Below, piece after piece: positions 34,494 through 45,076 of a DNA stretch of 64,000 nucleotides. The DNA lies in assembly GCF_002127325.2 (NCBI RefSeq), contig NC_035437.2:171867378-171931377 (forward strand). The letters run 5' to 3'. The notes below the pieces were generated by a model, which was not told where the DNA came from, ran no database searches, and saw nothing but the letters and a program-made list of their open reading frames with translations. A program made the position numbers and the translations under genes. Numbering within the stretch: position 1 is the stretch's first letter; each line of letters begins with the position of its first letter. Source of the DNA: Helianthus annuus (taxonomy: Eukaryota > Streptophyta > Magnoliopsida > Asterales > Asteraceae).

Positions 34494-34612
34494 TGTAGGA
34501 CTCCAACACTTTTAAACAATTTTGCAACTCATAAAAAATATGTGTAAGACACAACACTTTTAAATAATTTTGTCACTACTAATAAAATTGGTGTATGGGC
34601 CAACACATTAAT

Positions 34613-35120
34613 GGTGTTGAAGAAAGAAATTATAGTGACATTAACGAGACTTGAATAACTCCTTAAAATATTTATTAGTATTGTATATTAAATTGTCTAT
34701 ACTACCCTTACTAACTAAAGTATTAATTAAAAGTTGACAAAATGATATCTTATTCACAACCAACCATTGATCAATTCATAACCAACCATTGATCAAAAAA
34801 ATATATGATCTAGATTAATTTATTTATCTTCTTTCAAAAAGATTTTTCTCAAATGAACACCCCCTATTTTATTATATGTATGGTGTTGAAGAAAGAAATT
34901 ATAGTGACACTAATACTTGAATAACTCTTTAAAATATTTATTAGTATTCTATATCAAATTGTCTATACTACTCTTACTAACTAAAGCATTAATTAAAAGT
35001 TGACAAAATGATATCTTGATTCACAGCCATTGATAAAAAAATATATGATCTAGATTAATTTATTTTTTTCTTTCAAGAAGATTCTTCTCAGATGAATATC
35101 CCCTATTTTATTATATGCTT
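34613..35120. repeat. Direct tandem duplication of about 269 bp
   Basis: GGTGTTGAAGAAAGAAATTA starts both copies, at 34613 and 34882. The following sequence, including AAATTGTCTATACTAC and ATATATGATCTAGATTAATT, is repeated with scattered changes and short indels. No coding content. Confidence 0.75.
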
Positions 35121-35134
35121 AACAAATTTAAACT

Positions 35135-35530
35135 AACGCTTGGGTTTATGGGAAAAAATAAGTTTTTGGTGTCGGGTGAGGAATTTTTATGTTTTTTCCG
35201 TGCGTGATCTTTTAGAAATCCATTTGTCAGGTGGTAGAGAGGAGGCGGAAAGGGTGGCTCTTCACGGGGTTGTGATCATAGCGTGTTGGTTTCCTTGGAA
35301 GGCTAGGAACGATGCTCGTTTCAATGGCAGAAAATATAGAGTCGAGGACATTTTTAGCGATGTGAGGGCGGTCAGTTTTTTGTGGTTTAAGCATAGGGCT
35401 AAAAAGGGTTATTTTGTTTGGGCAGATTGATGTAAATTTGTTAATATGTAGGTTGGTTGGTTTGTTTGTTCTCCCGTCCCGGTTTTCAGGTTCGGTGTTT
35501 TTAATGAAGTTCTCTTTAAAAAAAAATAAA
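35135..35530 (+). pseudogene. 5'-truncated LINE, C-terminal zf-RVT remnant and tail
   Basis: A frame at 35140-35430 encodes about 96 residues ending ARNDARFNGRKY, then FLWFKHRAKKG. This matches the very C-terminal (zf-RVT) region of plant L1-type reverse transcriptases. A short 3' UTR and an A-rich run (about 35516-35530) follow, as expected for a LINE 3' end. The 5' truncation is typical of incomplete reverse transcription. No clear target duplication was found. Confidence 0.7.
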
Positions 35531-37010
35531 GCATTTCCCTATTCTTGTTTAGTGGTCCCATTGTGATGAAATTTTGGTACTTCAAACTTTGAACAGAGGA
35601 AAGAGAACAAACATATGTTGATAACATTTACAAGCCACAATTTAAACCTAAAAAACTAAAAGTAATAAAGATGGACCACCCCTTTTATGAGTCAAAGATT
35701 GAATTGTAAATAACATCAATATACTGTAAAATTGTTCTCTATATATTCTTTCATTCCATGAAGTTCGGGATTAAGTTTATTCCCCACTTTCGGCTAGTTC
35801 GAATATGAATACATCCTTGGACTAAAAATCGATGGTTTTGATCCTCGATATAATCGCGTATAAGAAAAAATTGGCGTACTTTTGAATAATCAAACGTGTC
35901 TTTATGACTTGCTTGTGGTATGAAGTATGAACAATGGCGAATAATACCAACCTTCATTAAACATTTCGAATTCAATGAAAAAACACAAAACCGAAAAGAA
36001 CATTCATCAAGAACAAATGCTTTAAGTGTCCCACTAGCAAGAATTTTGATGGTTGTTTTCTAGAAAGAATGTTTATAGGGTCGGAATTTGTTCCGCGTTT
36101 ACATTTGTGATCAACAACATTTTATGTGGTTGTCGACCAACTTATTATTCTTTTAGAAAATTAAAATTATGAATTTTGTTATTCATACCGGCCTAGTTTC
36201 AAATCGGACCAAACCAAATTAATAATTGATTCAGGAAAAACTTATAAATTGAAATAAAAAATGTGTTTTTATATGACTTGTAACTAAAACCCGAACTAGA
36301 CAGTTGCACATTGATGTTGGCTTGCCCTAATTGAACTCTTTAGTTTGTGGTCCGAACCAAGTTGGTACCCATGGCCGGATGTATGCATAAATATCAAAGA
36401 AATGTGGGTCATTGTGGGACAACACCCATGAATACTAAATTTCTAAATCCACCAACCATATTGGTGGTATGATGAATTTTTTTATGTTGTGAAATTAGAT
36501 TTAAATAACTTTATCTTTTATCATTTAGTTGATAACATTTTTAATTTATGAATTGTACTATGTAATACTTAATTTTTAACTTATTTTCCTCTGACTCTCA
36601 AACTAATTGTACCCTAACACAAATTGTTTTTTTGTTGATGTGACACTTGTTTAGTGACGTTGCATCTGACGTGACGTTTCTAATGACGTGGCATCTGATG
36701 TGCCACTTATTTAGTAACGCGGCATCTTACGTGGTAGCTGGCGTGGTTTTTTTATGACATGGTATTTGATTGGCAATTGTTTAGTGATGTGACATCTATG
36801 ATCTAACTCCAGCTAACTAGGTTAGGATTTAGTTAGTTTGGGAGTCATAAAGGAAAATAAGTTGAAAGTTAAGAGTGACGTGATACATTTCATAAGTTTG
36901 GAGTGCTATGAAAGTTGAGGTTATTTAAAGTCAATAATTTTTTCTCTTTTCTATTGTCAAGATATATATTTGCATGCCATAAGATAATTTTCTTTTTTAA
37001 TACAACTAGT
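35531..37010. other. Intergenic, nothing firm
   Basis: Positions 36650-36780 contain several loosely repeated GACGTGGCATCTGA-type motifs. Otherwise the sequence is AT-rich without genes or repeat borders that I can support. Confidence 0.45.
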
Positions 37011-37831
37011 GATATTCTCTCGCGCTTCACGACAGGAATTTAGTCGGTATCAATTCGGTTCATTACGGGACCGACACTCGCTATAGTAATTGAAAAAGAA
37101 AACATTACATTGATCGAAAACAAAAAAACGCATATCAATACGGTACCTATGTTGTTTAGTTGATATCGGTTCGTTTGCATTTTACGTTTATTTTATTTTA
37201 TCATTACGATTTTTTTTTTAAAACGGATATTGTGCCGCTATCGTACCAAACCCAGACAAAACCGATTGAACATCTATATCGTACTGGTATTTCTTTTTAT
37301 TGTTTTTGCTTTCGATAAACTGACACCGTATCACTACCATATATACCAAACCAAACAACATCGGTACCGATATGCATTCATTTTAATGGTTTCATGTTTC
37401 ATAACAGATACTTTTGATCGTATCTCAAATATTATATGAGAAAAAAATATATGTGTAAATCATTTAAAGTATTAAACCAATAAAATAAAAAAAACTTAGA
37501 AAAAAACAATAATTGAAAAAAAAGCACTGTTCATCGCCTCTTTTTGTTTCAACATTACAATATACTTTTTCTGGAAATGGATATTGTGTAGTTATCGTAC
37601 CAAACCCAATCAAAACTGATTGAACATCTATATTGATACCAACATTTGTTTTTATTGTTTTTGCGAACTAATACGATATCGATACCATACTGAACATCGG
37701 TACTGATATACATTCATTTTTATGATTCATGTCTGATAATATGTACTTTGATTGAATCTTAAAAGTTGAAAAAAAAATATGTTAAAATTAATTAAAGTAA
37801 TAAACTAATAAAATTTAGAAAAAAACAATAT
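37010..37831. repeat. Diverged tandem repeat left of the retrotransposon nest
   Basis: TATCGTACCAAACCCA and GATTGAACATCTATAT occur at about 37240 and 37583 in the same order with similar flanks. This indicates a diverged tandem unit of about 340 bp rich in GGTACCGATA motifs. No protein is encoded. The region ends at the LTR of element A. Confidence 0.5.
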
Positions 37832-38289
37832 TGTAACACCCTAATTTTGTAATTGACTAAAGTCGCAGCGGAAACACGTACCATAAAATTTCTTTCCTTA
37901 TAATTACCTTGACTTACTTAAAAATTAACTTTAACATAACTCTTCCACATAAATCCATCAATCGACTTATTTACTAAGTAAAAACATAGCTTATGTTTAC
38001 TACATTATATACATCAACGTTCCCGTACAATCTCACTAGTGACTCGATCCTCGATCTCTATCCCTTGATGATCCTCATGACTCGTGATTCGTACAACCTG
38101 CACTCACCACATACATTCATCACATTAGTATACAATACATAAACAAGACTCAATACATGTACACTTTCCATTCAGCTTTCTCTCTAACTTTAAGCATATC
38201 ATTAGCGTATCCATTCCCTTGTGAGTCTTCAATAATGTACCTGCATAAATCTTCGTTTTCCAGGTACATAATTAATATCATTAACACTT

Positions 38290-38575
38290 AACGTATCCAA
38301 AATCATACTTCATATACTCGTGCATACATCCATATCTCAATACATACATGCCTACACCCATACGTATCTTCATATATTCATAAATACACTTCTACATATG
38401 TACCTACATTTATACGTCTCTACCTTCATGCCTACGATCACACGTACTCGCATACATACACAAATACACATTTGCATACATACATACATATCTACGCCTT
38501 CACATATATACATACTATCATACGTATCTTCATATATACATAAATACGCTTCTACATACATAAAGGAAATTCTTA
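38290..38575. repeat. CATACATA-type minisatellite in LTR of element A
   Basis: Degenerate repeats of CATACATACAT, ACGTATCTTCATATA and AAATACACTTCTACATA run for about 280 bp. Open frames on both strands here are artefacts of the period. Confidence 0.6.
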
Positions 38576-38580
38576 ACTTA

Positions 38581-39037
38581 GAATCCCACATTTAGGTACC
38601 ATATTACTACATATTCTTTAGGATCCCACATTTAGGTACCATATTACTACATATCCTTTAGGATCCCACCTTTAGGTACCATATTACTACATATTCTTTA
38701 GGATCCCACCTTTAGGTACCATATTACTACATATCCTTTAGGATCCCACATTTAGGTACCTTATTACTACATATTCTTTAGGATCCCACCTTTAGGTACC
38801 ATATTACTACATATTCTTTAGGATCCCACCTTTAGGTACCTTATTACTACATATTCTTTAGGATCCCCACCTTTAGGTACCATATTACTACATATTCTTT
38901 AGGATCCCACCTTTAGGTACCATATTACTACATATTCTTTAGGATCCCACCTTTAGGTACCATATTACTACATATTCTTTAGGATCCCACCTTTAGGTAC
39001 CATATTACTACATATTCTTTAGGATCCCACCTTTAGG
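38581..39037. repeat. 40-bp tandem array (about 11 copies) in LTR of element A
   Basis: The unit begins GGATCCCACCTTTAGGTACC and continues with ATATTACTACATATTCTTTA. Copies start at 38581, 38621, 38661 and so on, with one extra C near 38866, to a partial last copy at 39022. Variation is limited to a few A/C and T/C positions. Direct repeats without unique spacers rule out a CRISPR array. Confidence 0.9.
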
Positions 39038-42000
39038 TTCCCTACCCGTCGGCGACGCCCTCTAGTTTTTTTTTTTTTTTTGCAGTTTTCTGCAGGTTCG
39101 TTTCGTCGTCCGTACGCACTAAAACGCACGTAACTTTTGAACCGTTTACCCGTTTGACCTCCCGTTTCTTCCTACATGCTTGTAAATTCACATTCTACCA
39201 TATAAACTTAAAATCCCATATCCGGATTAAGGAAATTCTTATCTTACACGCTATCGCCTTATTATTAATTTATGATTTATTCGACCCGTTCATGCCTTCA
39301 TCCACAAAACTAGTTTGTTTGACCAAGACTTCTTATGAACCTAATAATGTCCACATTGTATATCATACAAGATTAAGTTATCGGATGCCTTGCATCCTCT
39401 TGACCCATTTTCGCTCAAGAGCTTATTTTGACCCGTTAAGGGTATTTGCGCATTTTAAGGTCTTTAGCTTACGACAACCATACTTCTCGCTTTCTTACTT
39501 TTTCAAAACATTCATTTAATCAAATAGCTTGTTTGTAATCAACTTTTAAGACCATTTGCTCGTTTTACCCATCAAGGGCGTTTTTGTCAACTTTGCTCTA
39601 TCCTTAACAACAAAGGACTCCCTTGCATAAGTAACCAATCCTACTACTTAGCTACAGTTCTTAATCACATATACCTCGCTCGGAGATCCGTTTAATACTT
39701 CATCGGTCTCATACAATTCTTTCCTACTTGACCTCGATCATCATACTTAATTAAATCGCACATAACTTTCCATAAACAACTAAGAAGTGATTACAAAGAA
39801 ATCACTTACCTCGTGCGTCCATGTTCATACTCGTTTCCTCGCCACTTTTGACCCGTTAGCCTTCCGTGCTTGATTCCGTCTCGACATGATTCCTATACTT
39901 CCATGTCATCGAAATCACATTCTTATTAGCATACATAATTGTACATGTTAACGATCATATCGATCGCATAATTCCTATTTGACTTTCATTAGTTACTTCT
40001 AGAAAGCATAATACATGTGACCAAATTCATATCATTTCAAACTCATGTAAACCATCATGTCATCGCATTAAACACACATTCGTCAAACGCGCTCCATATA
40101 ACTTACCTTAATCTTACAATTAGGACAACCCGCCTAACCATCCTTCTTATACACGGTTGACTTTTAGAAGTCAACGGTTCATTTAGTTTAACTTTCGACT
40201 TATCATTATATACCCGCAACATCATAATCGACTATACGGACGACAATACATACATTTTATCATACGATTGGGGTGCGTACCATCTTTTAAGCATAACGTA
40301 CAACTAATTCATGCACAACCTTCTAAATTCATACATAGTTCATCAAATCCTTCTACTAATCAACATGTGGTATTTAAAATTAAACATCATACATATTATC
40401 ATCACATTTTGTCCACTTCATCTAACAACAATTCACCGTTTCTTATCCAATTTCTTTAAACACTCACACACATGTATGATTCCAAACATTGTTAACATAA
40501 GTAAATCATCAATTTACATTACATCATCTAAAACCCACTTCATAACTACTTATTAATCACTTACAAGTGATCTAATCTTAATTTCTTCATAATTTCATCA
40601 TGCTTTTGATATGTGTACTACCTTGTAAGCATAGTGTACAACTAGTTCATGCATATCCTTCTAATCTCATACATAATTCATCAATTTCTTCCTTCTAATC
40701 AACATGAATCATACATGCATAAACATCAAACATACTAGTATCACATTTCTTTCAATTCCCCTCATAAGAATCCATCTTACAAATCAAAATACATCAATTT
40801 TAAGCAAGAATTTAGACATAGATGATTTATCCATGTCATCATCTTCACCATAACAAACGGGTTTCACCCTTAAACATCAAATTAACCTAAACCATGCATA
40901 ATCCATGTTCTATATGATGATTATAACACATACCAATGCTCAATTTCACTTGAACTCACGGATTAGAACATAACCCATTTTACACATGATCACCAATCTT
41001 AGATTTTCGACATACCTTATGATCCCCTCGTGTTGGAGATCATTAATCCATGCTCGGTTATGGATTTGAGCTTCATCTTGCCTTCCGATTTGAGCATAAA
41101 GATGGAACTAGGGTTTGAGGCTCCATGGGAGCCTCCTGCTCTCTCTCTCGAACATACGTATGTGTGTGTTTGTGTGTGTTAGATATTTTATAACTTAACT
41201 TTCATTTGTTCCATTTTAGCCCCTTGGTTTACTTTTAAAACATAAATGACATTACCTTTATCATTTAAGACTTTTGACCATACCCTTAACTAGGTTAAAT
41301 AGCCTAGTTATTTATTTCCTGACGTGTCACATAATAACATACAACAAACATTAACATTCAGATTTTGGGTCGTTACAAGTCTACCACCCTTAAACAAGGT
41401 TTCGTCCCCGAAACCTTTCTCACTTTCATCGAACACACATTATCTTTTCTTCCAGTCCATCCATACGACCACTAGCCCATACTTGCCTGATCATTCTTTC
41501 CTATTTCATTTGCATTTTCATTTACTTGACCTGTCAATAACTGGTCATTACACATACTCTTCCATCCTTTAATATGATCCATTCTTAATGGATCTAATTA
41601 CTCCATCTCACCTCTAAAAATTTACATTCTCTACATACTCTGTATAACATTCAACTTTTGTTTTGTTACCACCACAAAACTTACTATTTCATAGTCACAA
41701 CTACGTGCTTAACTCTAACGTTAATCTTACTCTACGTTTTCAACAGTTACGTATACCTTGCATACCTTTATATTGTCTTTAAATCATTTCGTTCATTTTA
41801 CATTACTATTACTTTCTCTTCATGCATTACTTAGTTCACGTATATAAATAGTTCATATCTCTCTAATCATGAGTTAAACATTTCACTAACCTCTTTTTCA
41901 TTTCCTAAACCACGATCTGCAACCCAGATCGATCATCTTCTCCTCGAGTACTAACCGTTTAGGCCAACTTTCATTCCTTCGTGTAATGAGCTTCCGCTCG

Positions 42001-42679
42001 TGCACGTCCTTTCACCAATACGATTGGTTTCATCACATCACTAATCCAACATTATCACCAACAACATCAGCGGTTAGCATATATCATTCAATCATTCATT
42101 ACACTAGGTGATTACCCATCTATAACTCTTCTACAATTTTCCTACGTACATGCTATAACACATTCCATACTTCATTCCTTACATACAATTCTTTTACTCT
42201 AGTTACTTATTTCGTCACCCTTGCGGTTTGACCCTTCAAGTCCCACTGACACCTCTTACTTATCATAGATGCATCGAGGTACACGTTCGTGCTTCTTTCC
42301 ATTCATACTTACTTGAAAAGACATTCATTACATTATTCTGGTACTCGTGACCAAGCTTACCCTTCTTATTCATACTTAACTTATTGTCCGGGTGGTAGCT
42401 CGCCTTACATTATGACTCCCACGAGTCGATTACTAACACATCTAACTCATCCCGGTTTCAAAACTTCTTTCTTTCATTTTAAAATTAAAAATTTGGGTTT
42501 GCATGCCAATCCTAATCATTCTTTCATCCAGTTACCTTACACTTACTCACATGATTCGTTTGACACAACCACGGTCAAACTATTGACACATCGCGATGTG
42601 GGCTATTTTCATCATTTCTATATTTTAACTCGTCCTTCGGACGCAATCATAGCATCCATACCTTTCATTATTTCTATGT

Positions 42680-43005
42680 TTTGAATCCGTCTAGCGGTTT
42701 CGAACATTCTCTTCATGCATTTCATACCTTGAATCCGTCTCACGGATTTAAACATATCATTCATGCCTTTCATCCTTGAATCCGTCTCACGGATTCAAAC
42801 ATTGCATTCATAACTTTCATTCCTTGAATCCATCTCCCGGATTCAGACATATTATTCATATCTTTCCTTCCTTGAATCCGTCTCATGGATTCAAATCATT
42901 TCATTCATACATTGCATTCCTTGAATCCATCTCGTGGATTCAAACATTTCATTCATACATTGCATTCATATCTTGTTGATCCGTACCTTCTTACGGATTC
43001 AACAT
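42680..43005. repeat. Array of GAATCC...GGATTC hairpins (about 60-bp period)
   Basis: Seven successive units each contain a short palindrome of the form TTGAATCCGTCTCACGGATT, followed by CATTCATACCTTTCATTCC-type spacer. Spacers and stems vary, but stem pairing is kept in most units. The array is inside the interior of element A. Confidence 0.8.
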
Positions 43006-43633
43006 TCTTCATTTTTTTTTACCACTCATACTTTTCATTCCTACATAGTACTCTCAACTTCCCGAGAGTCTTAATTCCCATTTCCCCCACACGCCCGCCT
43101 GCTACCCAACTCTACCGGACATACCTGTAACAATTATCATAATCTCACGAACGTCATACGTTTCTCGTGTACTGGCCAGGTACGCAATCCACATAGTAGT
43201 TTCGTGCCTTCATGTAATTGTCACCTTATGTCCGTAGACTTAGGTTTCGGCGCGTGTATCACTTTCAGTACCTCATTACATACAATCCTTGTCTTTCATT
43301 TAAAACTTTTCCTTCCTTTAATGAACTTTACCATTGCTTACATCCTTACATTAAATTCACATACCTGGGTTCATTTGCCTACTTGTCTTATTACCTCTTT
43401 GCCTACCTTAGTATTCATTCTAGGCTGCATTCACGGATCATCCTCTTCCAACACTTATGCTTACCTTGCACATACAAAACCGTCAGTTTTGTTATACGTA
43501 TACATAAATGCATACTTTCATCAACCCTTTACCTTTGGATCTTGATCGAGTCTTGGATTGTACGGATTTCTTATCTCAAGAGCACACAAGTTTGAGTTCA
43601 AGTACTTACCTTCTCGTACTTGATTCCCTCAAA

Positions 43634-43650
43634 CCAGGGCTCTGATACCA
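43634..43650 (-). other. Primer-binding site of element A
   Basis: The minus strand reads TGGTATCAGAGCCCTGG three bases inside the 5' LTR. TGGTATCAGAGC is complementary to the 3' end of initiator methionine tRNA, the usual primer of plant LTR retrotransposons. Confidence 0.85.
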
Positions 43651-44027
43651 ACTTGTAACACCCTAATTTTGTAATTGACTAAAGTCGCAGCGGAAACACG
43701 TACCATAAAATTTCTTTCCTTATAATTACCTTGACTTACTTAAAAATTAACTTTAACATAACTCTTCCACATAAATCCATCAATCGACTTATTTACTAAG
43801 TAAAAACATAGCTTATGTTTACTACATTATATACATCAACGTTCCCGTACAATCTCAATAGTGACTCGATCCTCGATCTCTATCCCTTGATGATCCTCAT
43901 GACTCGTGATTCGTACAACCTGCACTCACCACATACATTCATCACATTAGTATACAATACATAAACAAGACTCAATACATGTACACTTTCCATTCAGCTT
44001 TCTCTCTAACTTTAAGCATATCATTAG

Positions 44028-44759
44028 TGTTTTGGTCAAAAATCACACAAGGATAATGTAACCAAACTTTATGTAAACGGGGTATGATGCTTGGTTAATT
44101 ATAAAAGTAAAGGATCACTTTCGTGATAAAGATGCAAAGACACAATGATTTATACGAGGAAAAAGCCCTTGATCAGTATATGATCTCCGGCATAAAAAAC
44201 CTCGGGTGATGGCAACTACCGATCACCAAACTTCAATATAAGAATAAAATGGTTACAACTTTGGATGATAATGAGCTGAGTACAAGGATCACTATTGCTT
44301 TTGGTGTCTAAGTGTGTGAGAGTTGCGTTGTATGTTGTGTGTGTGTCCTCTTCCAAATGATGGAGAGTGGTATTTATACAAGTGTAGGTGACCTATTTTA
44401 GGTAAAAGGACTAATTATCAGCTCATTACCCCTTTAGAAATAAAGACAATCTAGCCTAAATTGCTGCCCATGAATCAAGCCATGTTTCCATATCCTGTGC
44501 AACGTCTTTCTTCAATTAAGCTCTTGCCATAATTGTGAAGACGCGTCCCTGGATCATGATGCCTAGAGCGTATCCTGCTAGATATTCCTGCAAAAATAAC
44601 GTTGCATTAAGCGAAGATGATCGTTAGTATGAGGATCCTATAATGTCCCATGATCCTGATCCTGAAGTCCGGCTGAGGATCACTGTCTGCCAAAGAAACA
44701 AAGATCACTGGTTAGGATCACGTGTAAGGATCACCTATATTAAAAATCCAGCCCTAACA
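44028..44759 (-). repeat. 3' LTR of element B (Ty3/gypsy)
   Basis: This 732-bp LTR reads, in sense, TGTTAGGGCTGG to GACCAAAACA. It belongs to the same family as the LTRs at 51120-51838, 61180-61897 and 62661-63379. It inserted in the right LTR of element A after ATCATTAG. Sense sequence just outside it (ATTTTGGGGGCAAT) is the polypurine-type tract of element B. The matching 5' LTR lies beyond the window. Confidence 0.9.
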
Positions 44760-44916
44760 ATTGCCCCCAAAATATAAGGAGTTTATTGTAAATTGACGAG
44801 TTATATTTTGTTTCGATCGTATCTCCAACGGGCGACTCCGAATAACTAGCCGTTACACATGGACTAGCCGTTGTGATCATTACGTCATAGATGTGACAAT
44901 CCCTGCAGATCATGAT

Positions 44917-44926
44917 TATAAATAGG
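44917..44926 (+). promoter_or_regulatory. TATA box of the antisense gene in element B
   Basis: TATAAATAGG lies 150 bp before the antisense start codon. A TACGTCA...TGTGACA pair (44881-44899) sits about 20-35 bp upstream, a bZIP/CRE-like arrangement. The block is conserved at 61013-61022 (minus) and 63537-63546 in the sister elements. Confidence 0.6.
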
Positions 44927-45076
44927 AGATAGGGTGAGGATCAGTTTGTATTTAAATTCAAGATACACTCCCTTTATATTCTGCACCGAAGATTGATCAG
45001 GTATTCTTCTCTTTCTCTCTTTCTTTTCTCTTTGCTCTGTTTTCTGCTTCTACTCTGTTTCCGTCTCGTCACAAAC

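Larger units (their letters stand above)
41378..43653 (-). other. Non-coding interior of element A
   Basis: No reading frame on the element-sense (minus) strand is long. The interior lacks any recognisable gag, protease, reverse transcriptase or integrase motif. The edge next to the left LTR, read in sense, is GTTTAAGGGTGGTAGACT, a purine-rich tract placed just before the 3' LTR. Short plus-strand frames are low-complexity. Confidence 0.7.
37832..44027 (-). mobile_element. Element A: LARD-like non-coding LTR retrotransposon
   Basis: The left LTR (the 3' LTR) spans 37832-41377 (3,546 bp), from TGTAACACCC to TCGTTACA. The internal region is 41378-43653 (2,276 bp). The right LTR (the 5' LTR) starts at 43654 and is cut at 44027 by element B. 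The first 370 bp of the two LTRs differ at about one position, so insertion is recent. A primer-binding site and a polypurine-type tract fix the minus orientation. No gag or pol remains. Very long LTRs around a non-coding core define large retrotransposon derivatives (LARDs), which must use enzymes from another element. Confidence 0.8.

Noticed and set aside
37020..37060. Second Helitron 3' end (CTAGTGATATTCTCTCGCG)
   Set aside because: The hairpin next to it is weak and imperfect; not enough to call a terminus.
38581..39037. CRISPR-like array of 40-bp repeats
   Set aside because: Repeats are directly contiguous with no unique spacers and lie within a plant LTR; it is a simple tandem array.
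43634..43660. A tRNA gene at the GATACCA motif
   Set aside because: Only the 12-17 nt complement of a tRNA 3' end is present; it is a retrotransposon primer-binding site.
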